This document shows, one piece after another, positions 18,284 to 27,064 of a DNA stretch of 64,000 bases. Each line of letters begins with the position of its first letter. The stretch's first letter is position 1. Under the pieces are notes generated by a model. It saw nothing but the letters and a program-made list of their open reading frames with translations, was not told the origin of the DNA and made no database searches. Source of the stretch: Pontibacter diazotrophicus (GTDB taxonomy: Bacteria > Bacteroidota > Bacteroidia > Cytophagales > Hymenobacteraceae). Location: contig NZ_QRGR01000003.1 of NCBI RefSeq assembly GCF_003367245.1, forward strand, positions 124,001 through 188,000, given 5' to 3'. A program made the position numbers and the translations under genes.

Positions 18284-18611
18284 AGCTTTGTGTTAAAAGG
18301 TTTTAATTAGTTGTAAGGCTTTATATAACGTATAGCCCTGTTAAAATACATGTCCATACATAAGTTAACCTTCTTCTATAGAAGATTTCTGCCAATTTTG
18401 TTACAAAACATACCATATAGTTTACAAAAGCTTGTTTTTGGTAATTCTTAACTCGTAGCAGGACTTAAATTGCTATTTCCTTCCTGTTTCACCTCCACTT
18501 TCTTACCTAGGGTCTACTGCTTTAACAGGGGCAATTCAGCAGCTACCACCGCTGCAAGACATCCTATTGTGGTGGATTGCAGTACTAGTACCTTAACAAC
18601 ATGAATCGTAT
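18284..18611. other. Intergenic region, divergent promoters expected
   Basis: About 328 bases between the leftward YceI gene and a rightward small gene. I see no gene, RNA structure or clear promoter motif in it. Confidence 0.5.
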
Positions 18612-18869
18612 ATGACACAAAGAGAAGTTACAGACGAACAGAACACCACCTGGACCTGTGTGCAAGCCTATGCAGGCTTAGATAAAGAAGCCTCCGAAAA
18701 GGCCACAGAATTGGCTGAAAATGATAATGGCACAGTACCTGTAGTATGTACGCCCAGCGGCGGAGCGCAATCGGTGCGGCCCGGACTGCCTAAAAACTGG
18801 TTCGAAAAGCTATCAGACAATGAACTCCTTTCAGAGATAGCAGCTGCCCAGGAAAAGAGACAAGATTGA
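18612..18869 (+). CDS. Small hypothetical protein (85 aa)
   Basis: A small soluble, acidic protein. Its composition looks like real coding sequence: a motif WTCVQAYAGL, a negatively charged middle (ATELAENDNGTVPVVCTP), the unusual block CTPSGGAQSVRPGLP and a helical Leu/Glu tail. Two cysteines (positions about 17 and 46) could bind metal or form a disulfide. I believe similar small proteins occur in other Cytophagales, but I do not recognise a named family. It stands alone and points toward the leftward nuclease inhibitor gene. The function is unknown. Confidence 0.6.
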   Translation: MTQREVTDEQNTTWTCVQAYAGLDKEASEKATELAENDNGTVPVVCTPSGGAQSVRPGLPKNWFEKLSDNELLSEIAAAQEKRQD

Positions 18870-18932
18870 GAGGCCTATGTGTATGGCATTAAAGCCTTGG
18901 GTATATAAAAGGTATTCATTTCCGGAGTCTCT

Positions 18933-19355
18933 TCAGGTTTCTACAAGAGTCGTCTTTAGGCCGGCATAGTCCCCGGTAGCAGTCTTCCCAAGCACAAGAG
19001 CCTGTATCCGGCGCTTGCCAACCTTGTATACCTTTACCTCTTGCAGGCGCTGCTCCAACAATTCCTGCAGTTCACGAAACCGTTGGGCAATCTTCACCTC
19101 CTCCTCCCCTGCATCAGGGTCATCACCTACCATATTCCGGAAAAAGTAAGGCAGCTCTACAACCTCTGCTTTTACGCCTTCCGGCATATCAGGCAGTTGA
19201 GCAATTGCTGCAGGCAATGCACTGCTATCCTGCACCTGCGGGAAATGTACTACCTCAAAGGGAGCGTCTGTTTCGCTCCTGTAGAGCAGGCCATCTGAAG
19301 CAGCTCGAAACTGTTCCAGCAGAGCAGAAGTAGATGCAGAAGCAGAATTGTTCAT
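18933..19355 (-). CDS. Nuclease A inhibitor (NuiA)-like protein
   Basis: A 140-residue protein without signal peptide. The segment LLEQFRAASDGLLYRSETDAPFEV fits the nuclease A inhibitor family, whose founding member NuiA of Anabaena blocks the sugar-non-specific nuclease NucA. In the NucA-NuiA structure, as I recall, the C-terminal threonine of the inhibitor coordinates the catalytic magnesium; this protein also ends in threonine (LVET). It lies 42 bases downstream of a NucA-like nuclease gene on the same strand, the arrangement expected if it keeps misplaced nuclease inactive in the cytoplasm. Assignment rests on the N-terminal motif, size, C-terminus and context together. Confidence 0.8.
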   Translation of the reverse strand: MNNSASASTSALLEQFRAASDGLLYRSETDAPFEVVHFPQVQDSSALPAAIAQLPDMPEGVKAEVVELPYFFRNMVGDDPDAGEEEVKIAQRFRELQELLEQRLQEVKVYKVGKRRIQALVLGKTATGDYAGLKTTLVET

Positions 19356-19397
19356 GGCAGGCTTTTTTGATATTCTTAATCACTTTGATATGGGCTT

Positions 19398-20243
19398 TTA
19401 CTGCGCAGGGACCTCATCAATCCTACTTTCCAGCACCTCCTGTATCTCCTCCGGCACTTCAGAAAGCAAGTCATACCCGGTGGCCTGCTCGATAGCGTCT
19501 ACGGTGGTGCGGTAAGAGCTCCAGTCTGGCCGAACAGATTGGGTATTTGGGGTATTTACTGCTATTACCCGTGTGCTGGTGTTGATGCGGGAGAGATCAT
19601 TGTTTCCTTCCGGCAGCACGACCAGCACTTTCCAGATGCGGCTAGGCACTGTCACCCGCCCCTCATCAACTTTCTTGGCTGTTCCGTTGCTGCCAGTGCC
19701 ACCTACGCCGTAGCTGCCCATTATCACATAAACCTCCTGCCCTGCCTGCACTAAATCACGGGTATAGTCTTCGAGGTTTGCCCATGTTTCCTGGTTATTT
19801 TTCGGGGCCTGTGGGATGATGTTCGTCATCAGGAAAGTAGCGGCATTATCCTCCACCGATTTGGTACGGTCAGCTGACGGCACATTATGCCCCCGGTCGA
19901 AACCGCTCCCGGTGTAGCTACCTGACTTCACACGGTACCAGCCTTCGGGCAAGGTCACATCTGTCCGGAAGTTGTCTTGACGGGGAGCACTGCCCAGCCA
20001 GTCGTTGCTCACATGCCAGCTCACCCAATTCGGCGTGCCCCTGCTTTTGCTGTAAGACAAGGCATACTGCGGTTTGCTTAGCAGATAATTGTTCGCGTTG
20101 CTTACTTCAGCAGTGGCTCCACTGGGGTTGCCCAACAGCATTTGCTCCTCTTCTAGAGAAATGCGTGGCATAACTGCAGTTTGCTGGCAGCTAATGGAGA
20201 TGATCCAAATAAAAACAAAATAAGAGAGGTGACGAAAACGCAT
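19398..20243 (-). CDS. Exported DNA/RNA non-specific endonuclease (NucA/NUC1 family)
   Basis: A 281-residue beta-beta-alpha-Me nuclease. The N-terminus is an export signal with a possible lipoprotein cysteine (ISISC, Cys19), so the enzyme likely acts in the periplasm or outside. The active-site motif DRGH is at 116-119 (His119 the general base) in FDRGHNVPSADRT, and the magnesium-binding asparagine region is MTNIIPQAPKNNQETWANLE (139-158). These blocks match Anabaena NucA and eukaryotic endonuclease G closely. It should cut single- and double-stranded DNA and RNA, for nutrient scavenging or defence against foreign nucleic acid. The NuiA-like inhibitor gene follows on the same strand. Confidence 0.92.
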   Translation of the reverse strand: MRFRHLSYFVFIWIISISCQQTAVMPRISLEEEQMLLGNPSGATAEVSNANNYLLSKPQYALSYSKSRGTPNWVSWHVSNDWLGSAPRQDNFRTDVTLPEGWYRVKSGSYTGSGFDRGHNVPSADRTKSVEDNAATFLMTNIIPQAPKNNQETWANLEDYTRDLVQAGQEVYVIMGSYGVGGTGSNGTAKKVDEGRVTVPSRIWKVLVVLPEGNNDLSRINTSTRVIAVNTPNTQSVRPDWSSYRTTVDAIEQATGYDLLSEVPEEIQEVLESRIDEVPAQ

Positions 20244-20642
20244 ATATATTTAAAAATTAAGAGCCGGTGAGGATACTGTTCTCTTATAGTAACGCCTGAA
20301 TAATGCGCTTGTTTTTAGTCTGGATGAACTTTTTGCCCCTTTTACCTCCTCTGCCAAAATATGAAGCGACTGCACCTCCGGTAGATACCTGACTATGAGC
20401 AGTTCAGCATCAGGTAAAAGTTTTTCTCTCTATGAAAATAGATTTATTCCTTTATTCCTGCTATATATGCTGCTCTTAAAGTAAGCTTTCTAATACATAC
20501 TGGCTGCAGCAAATAAGTCGTTCTCCACTACGTGCTTCTTCCTGTGATATATAATGATATCAGCTTCCATCTCAGGGCACCATTTTTGAGTATAGAGAGA
20601 AGAGCATCACATACATACTTATACATTTAAAGCAAAGCACAC
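20244..20642. other. Intergenic region upstream of the nuclease operon
   Basis: About 399 bases between the leftward nuclease gene and a rightward mini-gene. No gene or obvious structured RNA is visible. It should contain the promoter of the nuclease-inhibitor pair and that of the mini-gene. Confidence 0.5.
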
Positions 20643-20747
20643 ATGGGAAAGTCACAAGACGCGAAAAAAGAAGCGAAGAAAAAGCCTGCTAAAACAGAGA
20701 AAGAGAAACGCGCAGCAAAGCAGGAAAAGAAGAAAGGCCGGGATTAA
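20643..20747 (+). CDS. Lysine-rich mini-protein (34 aa)
   Basis: A reading frame of 34 codons, ATG to TAA, starting MGKSQDAKKEAKKKPAKT and made almost only of Lys, Ala, Glu, Gln and Arg. It has no hydrophobic residues to form a core, so it is probably disordered and could bind nucleic acid or ribosomes. I recall similar lysine-rich miniproteins in other Bacteroidota genomes. In support, the frame is followed 40 bases later by a strong rho-independent terminator, which would make sense for a separate short transcript. The function is unknown. Confidence 0.6.
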   Translation: MGKSQDAKKEAKKKPAKTEKEKRAAKQEKKKGRD

Positions 20748-20787
20748 CTGCCTGAATTGCCTGTATAAGACAGGTGTAATTTTTCTA

Positions 20788-20833
20788 CAGCAAAGGGATC
20801 AGCAGTAACCAGCTGGTCCCTTTGCTGCTTTTA
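20788..20833 (+). terminator. Rho-independent terminator after the lysine-rich mini-gene
   Basis: An 11-bp perfect stem CAGCAAAGGGA / TCCCTTTGCTG around an 18-base interior that can itself pair partly, followed by CTTTTACC. Confidence 0.78.
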
Positions 20834-20994
20834 CCACTGTAACTGATGCAGGCCATATGAATAGTTACAAGCTGCTATACCAACTGTAGCATGCCCTATC
20901 GCCTGCTTTTTTGCAAAAAAGCAATATAAGCCCTATCGTTGCAAACACAAACCTGCATCCGGCAGGTAAAGCTGTTTGAATAAAACCTACACAA

Positions 20995-21819
20995 ATGAAT
21001 ATCAAAGCCATTTGCTCCGACATAGACGGCACCCTGCTTGACAGTCGCCGCGAACTATCACCGAGAACCATTTCCGCTATCAAAGCGCTTGACAAGAATA
21101 TGCCGGTTATACTTGCCTCTTCGCGTATGCCCGGCGCCATGCGCCACCTGCAGGAAGAGTTAGGGATTTTGCACCACCCCATGATCTGTTTTAATGGCGG
21201 CTATGTTCTGCTGTATAACGAAGGGGCTGAGACACCTACCGTTGTGGATTCCGTGCAGATACCGGTTTCGACCTGCTCCGCGATAGTAGAAATGGCAGCA
21301 GGAACCGACATCCATGTCAGTTTATACACCGAAGACCTTTGGTATGCCCCTCAGGTTGACAAATGGACAGAGAAAGAAGAACGCGTAACTAAGGTGTCGG
21401 CGAATGTGGGGGCCTTAGGCCCCGTATTGGACAACTGGCACGCAAGCAACACGGGGGCACACAAAGTAATGTGCATGGGGCCCGAGCAGGAATTAGCCCA
21501 AATGGCGGAGGCACTGACAGAGAGGTTCGGAAACGAAATTTATATATACCGCTCTAAATCAACGTACCTCGAGCTGGCGCCACGCACTATATCAAAAGCC
21601 ACAGCACTCGAGCTCATTCTACAAAATAATTATGGTATAGCGATGACGGAAGTTATGGCTTTTGGCGATAACTATAACGACATTGACATGCTGAAAGCGG
21701 TAGGGAAAGGCATAGCAGTAGCCAATGCACGCGAAGAAGTTAAAGCCGCCGCCGATGAAGTGACTTTAAAAAGCACCGAGGATGGTGTTGCTGTGGCGAT
21801 AGAAAAATACCTGCTGTAA
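20995..21819 (+). CDS. Cof-type HAD phosphatase
   Basis: A 274-residue HAD-superfamily hydrolase of the Cof/YidA subgroup. Motif I is SDIDGTLLDSR (nucleophile Asp9, acid/base Asp11), motif II lies in MPVILASSRM, the lysine motif III is near ISKATALELIL, and motif IV is FGDNYNDIDML with the metal-binding aspartates. A type C2 cap sits between motifs II and III. Such enzymes dephosphorylate sugar phosphates, flavin or pyridoxal phosphates; the exact substrate cannot be read from sequence. It is a single-gene transcript that ends at a long perfect hairpin shared with the convergent decarboxylase gene. Confidence 0.92.
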   Translation: MNIKAICSDIDGTLLDSRRELSPRTISAIKALDKNMPVILASSRMPGAMRHLQEELGILHHPMICFNGGYVLLYNEGAETPTVVDSVQIPVSTCSAIVEMAAGTDIHVSLYTEDLWYAPQVDKWTEKEERVTKVSANVGALGPVLDNWHASNTGAHKVMCMGPEQELAQMAEALTERFGNEIYIYRSKSTYLELAPRTISKATALELILQNNYGIAMTEVMAFGDNYNDIDMLKAVGKGIAVANAREEVKAAADEVTLKSTEDGVAVAIEKYLL

Positions 21820-21865
21820 CAGAAGTACTGCTGCTGCCACCTGGTGGCTAACATTAGGTGCTAAC

Positions 21866-21899
21866 AGAAGAAGCTGCCTGAAATCAGGCAGCTTCTTCT
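21866..21899. terminator. Bidirectional hairpin between convergent genes
   Basis: Perfect 15-bp stem AGAAGAAGCTGCCTG / CAGGCAGCTTCTTCT with loop AAAT. It lies between the rightward HAD gene and the leftward decarboxylase gene. T-richness after the stem is modest on both strands. Confidence 0.75.
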
Positions 21900-21935
21900 G
21901 TGTCTGGGATTCTCAGAATAAAAAGGATAGCTACG

Positions 21936-23372
21936 TTACACCTCCGCAAGTATCTGCACGGCCTTCTCCTCTATCTCCTGTAGCAGTTCCTTTAGCTCTT
22001 GTATCGTAGTGAGCGGGTTCATCAGGGAAACACGCAGGTAAAGCTCGCCATTCAGGACTGTCTGCACAATGTAAAACCTGCCCTGCTCCAGCAACATGTT
22101 CCGGATAGCCTGGTTCAGCGGCGTCAGTTCCCCCTCCACTTTATAGCGGAAGCAGACAATGTTACACTCCGGCTCATACGCCAGCTCGAAGTGCTTGTTT
22201 GACCGGATGAGCGATGCAAAATCCGCGGCAAGTCCATACAGCCGCTCAATGTTCTCCCTGAAAATTTCATCCCCATAGGTTCTGAAAATGGTGTACACAT
22301 TGAGAGCAGACATAGCCTTGGTACATTCAAAGCTGCGCTTGCCGCCGTTGTACCACTCCTCTGACTCCTGCTCCACCCACAGGTATTGGGCCCGCTGGGA
22401 GAAGGTCTTATAGGCGTCGCTGCCACGCTTAAAGACTAAGGCAGTAGATAAAGAAGGGGTCATCATCATCTTATGATAATCCACTACAACAGAATCTGCT
22501 TTTTCGATGCCTTGTATGAGATGCCTGTACTTCGGCGAAAAGGCAGCAGGAGCGCCGTGTGCTCCGTCTACATGAAACCAGATGCTGTGTTTCTGGCTAA
22601 AAGCGGCAATGGCCTCCAAATCATCATAAGAACCGGTAGAGGTAGTGCCTGCGCAACCTATCACGCTTATCACCTGCTTCCCTTCCGACACAGCCTGCTG
22701 AAGATAAGCCTCCAGCAAATCCGTCCGCATCTGGAACTTCTCATTCACCGGCACCTTTATGATGCCCTCAGCGCCGAGCCCCATAATGCGGGCGGCACGG
22801 TCGATGCAATAATGTGCCTCCTCCGACACCAACACCGCCAGCTGAATCCCTTCTTTATAGCCTTTGTGCCATATCTCCGTTGCAGCGGCTCTTGCTGCCA
22901 ACAATGCAGTCAGGTTGCCCAGGGAGCCTCCCGACGTTATAAAACCGGAGGCTTCGGTACCGTAGCCAAGCTTCTGCGCCAGGTGCTCGGTCAGTATTTT
23001 TTCCAGTGTGTTGCCCACCATACCCATTTCATACACCCCCATGCCCTGGTTCAGCAAAGCAGTAACAGCCGATGAAAGAATTGTTACAGGTAAGGTAGGT
23101 GTTGTCTGGTGGCCCATGTAGCGTTTCCGGTGTACCTGTATAGATTTGGACAGCACGTCTTTGAACAACTCGTTAGGGTTCTCCTGTAAAGGCTGTTGAA
23201 AATCCTGCTGCCAGTAAGCCAGTTGCTTATCCGGGTCCTGCCATGGAATAGCCCTTACCTCGTTTCTGTCTGTAGTGGCCTCTGCCAGGTAATCTGAAAT
23301 CATATCGATGAGCTGATGTCCTTCCCTACGGAAGCGCTCCGCGTCATATGCCTGCGCTAACTTATCCTCCAT
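21936..23372 (-). CDS. PLP-dependent group II amino acid decarboxylase
   Basis: From the ATG at 23372, 478 residues; an in-frame start at 23399 would add nine, but family members begin near MEDKLAQAYDAE. It is a fold-type I PLP enzyme: TSGGSLGNLTALLAAR binds the phosphate, EEAHYC contains the ring-stacking His, WFHVDGAHGA the Asp that pairs with the pyridine nitrogen, and VVVDYHKMM the lysine that holds PLP. It belongs to the aromatic-L-amino-acid / glutamate / diaminobutyrate decarboxylase family; the HVDGAHGAP form resembles aromatic and diaminobutyrate types, but the substrate is uncertain. It is cytosolic and divergent from a PhzF gene, 181 bases apart. Confidence 0.88.
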   Translation of the reverse strand: MEDKLAQAYDAERFRREGHQLIDMISDYLAEATTDRNEVRAIPWQDPDKQLAYWQQDFQQPLQENPNELFKDVLSKSIQVHRKRYMGHQTTPTLPVTILSSAVTALLNQGMGVYEMGMVGNTLEKILTEHLAQKLGYGTEASGFITSGGSLGNLTALLAARAAATEIWHKGYKEGIQLAVLVSEEAHYCIDRAARIMGLGAEGIIKVPVNEKFQMRTDLLEAYLQQAVSEGKQVISVIGCAGTTSTGSYDDLEAIAAFSQKHSIWFHVDGAHGAPAAFSPKYRHLIQGIEKADSVVVDYHKMMMTPSLSTALVFKRGSDAYKTFSQRAQYLWVEQESEEWYNGGKRSFECTKAMSALNVYTIFRTYGDEIFRENIERLYGLAADFASLIRSNKHFELAYEPECNIVCFRYKVEGELTPLNQAIRNMLLEQGRFYIVQTVLNGELYLRVSLMNPLTTIQELKELLQEIEEKAVQILAEV

Positions 23373-23553
23373 AATTGTAATTCGTTTTTTATGCTGCAAA
23401 AATAACTAAATCTGCAGCGAAGCTACTAACTGCAAGGCTGACTATTTGCCCTGAAGTCGCAAGGGAGCACAATAAGTAATGTCTTAGTTGGGGCAATGCT
23501 CCAGAAGGCAATAGCATTTGTGCTAATTTCGCAACAGAACATCTTGATAAATC

Positions 23554-24351
23554 ATGCTTATGCCATTCCCTCTCTACCAGATCGACAGCTTTACAGATAA
23601 ATTATTCGGCGGCAACCCGGCTGCTGTATGCCTCCTGCAGCACTGGCTGCCTGACCCTGTACTGCTGCAGATTGCAGCGGAAAATTTTCTGCCAGAAACT
23701 GCCTTTATCATTCCCTCCACAAAGGCAGAACACTATCACATCCGGTGGTTTACACCTGAAATTGAAATGGATCTCTGTGGGCATGCTACTCTGGCTGCTG
23801 CACATGTTGTTTTCAAACACGTAGGACTTGCATCAGATAAGGTAATTTTCAGCTCAGCCAGCGGAGAACTTACTGTTACCAGGCAGGGCAGTCTGCTAAC
23901 GCTGGATTTTCCATCGCGTATGCCTGTTACTGCCGAGCTTCCGGAAATAATTCTGAAAGGTATGGGCAGGAAGCCTCTGGAGGTGTTAAAAGCCAGAGAT
24001 TATGTGCTGGTGTATGACAGTGAGGACACAGTACGGGCGCTACAGCCAAACAGGGCCATTTTAGACAAGATAAACCTGGATCCGGGCGGCATCATTATTA
24101 CAGCAAAAGGAGAAACATCGGATTTTGTCTCCCGCTTCTTTACACCCCAGGCCAGCATCTTTGAGGACCCGGTGACTGGCTCGGCCCATTGCTCTCTTAT
24201 ACCTTACTGGAGCCAACGACTCCGCAGAAAAGAGCTGACAGCCCTGCAGGTATCTGCTAGAACCGGTAAACTATATTGCACCGATAAAGGGGACAGGGTG
24301 CTGATAGGCGGTACTTGCGTAACTTATCTGCAGGGTACTATTTATATATGA
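23554..24351 (+). CDS. PhzF-family isomerase
   Basis: A 265-residue PhzF/diaminopimelate-epimerase-fold protein. It shows FGGNPAAVCLL near the N-terminus, the family's catalytic Glu in FLPETAFI, CGHATLAAAHV, and FEDPVTGSAHCSL near the C-terminus. PhzF proper isomerises trans-2,3-dihydro-3-hydroxyanthranilate in phenazine synthesis; most genome relatives act on unknown metabolites, and no phenazine genes are present here. A second ATG lies two codons inside (23560). It is cytosolic and probably monocistronic. Confidence 0.9.
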   Translation: MLMPFPLYQIDSFTDKLFGGNPAAVCLLQHWLPDPVLLQIAAENFLPETAFIIPSTKAEHYHIRWFTPEIEMDLCGHATLAAAHVVFKHVGLASDKVIFSSASGELTVTRQGSLLTLDFPSRMPVTAELPEIILKGMGRKPLEVLKARDYVLVYDSEDTVRALQPNRAILDKINLDPGGIIITAKGETSDFVSRFFTPQASIFEDPVTGSAHCSLIPYWSQRLRRKELTALQVSARTGKLYCTDKGDRVLIGGTCVTYLQGTIYI

Positions 24352-24817
24352 AGCCTGTGCTAAACATTAAATTTTATGTGAGTGTTATTTTAAGCCTGAG
24401 AGTTCCTGCAAACAGTTGATATTATACAGCCTCAGTAAAAACAGCTTGCAAACACCAAAATTGGTCAGCCAGTATGAGAGCACGGTTCCTTTGCTTTCCG
24501 CTCAGCCCTGGCACTTTATTACGCTAACAGTACTTTTTTTAGTTGCTTGACAATAAATTTTAAGTATCTTAACCGAAAAAACACTTACGTCTTTCTATGC
24601 ATAAATACTTACTTACGCACCTGATACGTAAAGCAAAAGCAGCGTTTCATTAACATTTTCTGGTGCTGGCATAACAGCAACAGGAGGTTTAATCCGCAGC
24701 TTTAAAATTAATTTTACCTGGGCTAAACATTGCTCATAATTTGCACAGTAATTGCTTTTAGTTTTCTAGCCGATTCACACATTTTACCTTACGTTCACTT
24801 TACTTTTAACAATCAAT
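24352..24817. other. Intergenic region upstream of pulA
   Basis: 466 bases with no credible gene. The stretch is AT-rich around 24530-24610, which could hold the pulA promoter, but I cannot identify one with confidence. Confidence 0.5.
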
Positions 24818-26749
24818 ATGACTCTTTTTTCAACCAAGGCAAACGTTTCATACAGAAGCTTCAGTGATTACCCTACTTACGCTGAAGAAAACCTCTGGAC
24901 ACACTACACCCCTAAAAAAACCACCTTCAAACTATGGTCACCGGTGGCAGAGGAGGTAGTGGTACACCTTTATACAACAGGAGACGGAGGAGAGCATCTG
25001 GGGAAAGTTGAACTGGAGGAAGTAGATGAAGGCCTCTGGGTAGTGGATGTAAGGGAGGACCTGCTGGGAACGTATTATACTTTTCAGGTAAAAGTAAAAG
25101 GGAAATGGCTTAATGAGACGCCGGGTATATATGCCACGGCTGTAGGGGTGAACGGCAAACGCGCAATGGTGCTGGACCTAGCAGCTACGGATCCTGAAAA
25201 CTGGGAAAACGATAAAGGGCCAGACGTTGCTTCGCCAAATGAGGTAGTGCTGTACGAGACACATGTGCGGGACTTCACCATCAGTGGAAACTCCGGCAGT
25301 TCAAAACCCGGCAAATTCCTGGGCCTGGTAGAGCAAGGCACCACCAACCCCGAGGGCTTACCTACGGGCATCGATCACATGAAGGAGCTGGGTATTACGC
25401 ACGTGCACTTACTGCCTGCCTTCGATTATATGTCTGTGGATGAGTCTGCCCCTGATAAGCCGCAGTACAACTGGGGCTATGATCCGCAGAACTATAATGT
25501 ACCGGAAGGCTCCTACTCATCTGATCCATACCGTGCGGAGGTGCGTATCCGGGAATTCAAAGAGATGGTGCAGGACTTCCACAGCAACGGCCTTGGGGTA
25601 ATATTAGATGTGGTGTACAACCACACCGGCCTTACAGAAGGGGCTAACTTTAACCTGGAAGTGCCGGGGTACTACTACAGGCATGCGGAAGGAACGTGGT
25701 CTAATGCCTCAGGCTGCGGAAATGAAACAGCCAGCGAGCGCACCATGATGCGCAAGTTTATCATCGAGTCGTGCAGGCATTGGGCGCAGGAATACCACAT
25801 CGACGGTTTCCGCTTCGACCTGATGGCCATTCATGATATAGAAACCATGAACCTGCTGACGGCAGAACTGAAAAAGATAAACCCGAATATTATCGTTTAC
25901 GGCGAAGGATGGACTGCCGGAGGAAGCCCCCTCCCCTATACTCAGCGCGCTTCCAAGTCGCACACGTATATGCTGAAGCAGGTATCAGCCTTCAGCGACG
26001 ATATGCGTGATGCGCTGAAAGGATCTGTTTTTGACGCAAGGTCCAGGGGCTTTATAAGTGGGGCTCATGGTATGGAAGAGTCTATTAAGTTTGGCGTGAT
26101 TGGCAGCATTCAGCACCCTGAGGTGCACTCGGGCCGCGCCGCATGGGCAAGAGAACCGTGGCAATCTGTGTCTTACGTCTCCTGCCACGATAACCAAACG
26201 CTTTACGATAAGCTCAAGGTATCGTGCGAAGGCGCCTCTGAAGAGGAAATAGTAAACATGCACCTGCTGGCTAATGCCGTTGTGCTCACCTCGCAGGGTA
26301 TTCCGTTCCTGCATGCAGGCGTAGAAATGCTACGCACCAAAAAGGGCGAGCACAACAGCTATAACCTCCCGGATTCCATCAACCAGATCAACTGGAATTG
26401 GAAGACAAGCCATAAAGACGTTTTTGCCTATTATCAGCAGCTTATTTCTTTAAGACGAGCACACCCTGCCTTTAGTATGCCAACTGCAGAGATGGTTTAC
26501 CATCATCTTGAGTTTGTTAAAACATCACCGGGCCTGGTTGGCTTCCTGTTAAAAGGGAATGCGAACAACGATAGCTGGAAAAACATTTTGATTTATTATA
26601 ACGCCAACAAATCAGCTGTTCGGTTCACTTCAAGAGATGAATGGCAGGTTGCCGTGAAAGGAAAAACAATTAATCAGGCCGGAATAGAAACGGTGCGAAA
26701 CGAGGTTGAAGTACCACCTGTATCTATGCTCATGCTGTTTCAGGAATAA
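24818..26749 (+). CDS. pulA: Type I pullulanase (GH13)
   Basis: A 643-residue intracellular debranching enzyme that hydrolyses alpha-1,6 links in pullulan and branched dextrins. An N-terminal CBM48-like domain (about 30-120) precedes the barrel. The type I pullulanase signature YNWGYDP is at 217-223, region I is DVVYNHTG, and the catalytic residues are Asp334 (DGFRFDLMA), Glu363 (VYGEGWTAG) and Asp458 (SCHDNQ). There is no signal peptide. The gene has long intergenic regions on both sides. With glgX, two different debranching activities are encoded in this window. Confidence 0.93.
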   Translation: MTLFSTKANVSYRSFSDYPTYAEENLWTHYTPKKTTFKLWSPVAEEVVVHLYTTGDGGEHLGKVELEEVDEGLWVVDVREDLLGTYYTFQVKVKGKWLNETPGIYATAVGVNGKRAMVLDLAATDPENWENDKGPDVASPNEVVLYETHVRDFTISGNSGSSKPGKFLGLVEQGTTNPEGLPTGIDHMKELGITHVHLLPAFDYMSVDESAPDKPQYNWGYDPQNYNVPEGSYSSDPYRAEVRIREFKEMVQDFHSNGLGVILDVVYNHTGLTEGANFNLEVPGYYYRHAEGTWSNASGCGNETASERTMMRKFIIESCRHWAQEYHIDGFRFDLMAIHDIETMNLLTAELKKINPNIIVYGEGWTAGGSPLPYTQRASKSHTYMLKQVSAFSDDMRDALKGSVFDARSRGFISGAHGMEESIKFGVIGSIQHPEVHSGRAAWAREPWQSVSYVSCHDNQTLYDKLKVSCEGASEEEIVNMHLLANAVVLTSQGIPFLHAGVEMLRTKKGEHNSYNLPDSINQINWNWKTSHKDVFAYYQQLISLRRAHPAFSMPTAEMVYHHLEFVKTSPGLVGFLLKGNANNDSWKNILIYYNANKSAVRFTSRDEWQVAVKGKTINQAGIETVRNEVEVPPVSMLMLFQE

Positions 26750-26813
26750 ACTCCTCTCTCTGGCATCATTAAATGTAAACAGCAGAAAGCTTCGCTCAGA
26801 CACAAATAAAAGT

Positions 26814-26843
26814 CTTCAGCTGTCTGTCTTCAGACAGCTGAAG
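26814..26843. terminator. Hairpin downstream of pulA
   Basis: Perfect 13-bp stem CTTCAGCTGTCTG / CAGACAGCTGAAG with loop TCTT, 65 bases after the pulA stop. It is not followed by a T-run on the plus strand, so termination is likely but not certain. Confidence 0.55.
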
Positions 26844-26860
26844 ATCATGAAAATATTTAA

Positions 26861-26894
26861 GGCAAAATAATGATGGGTATAACATTATTTTGCC
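26861..26894. repeat. Second hairpin between pulA and the HD gene
   Basis: Perfect 12-bp stem GGCAAAATAATG / CATTATTTTGCC with a 10-base loop ATGGGTATAA, only 17 bases after the preceding hairpin. It could be a second terminator, an operator or part of the 5' leader of the HD gene. About 315 bases separate pulA from the HD coding start; apart from these two hairpins I see nothing else there. Confidence 0.55.
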
Positions 26895-27064
26895 TATATT
26901 CATTTTAATATTACAAGACTCCAATTGAATATTTGCTATATCGAAAGAAGTGGCGGGTAATACTACAGATAATCGGATTTATCAGAAACTGGCAAACTAC
27001 ATGTTTCGTGTTAAACATACCTATTTTATTTAGTTTAGTGAAGCCCGCTAAACTAACTGTAACC

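Noticed and set aside
21936..24351. Phenazine or siderophore cluster suggested by PhzF next to a decarboxylase
   Set aside because: The two genes are divergent and no other phenazine, NRPS or IucA/C-type gene is present; PhzF-like proteins are common outside such clusters.
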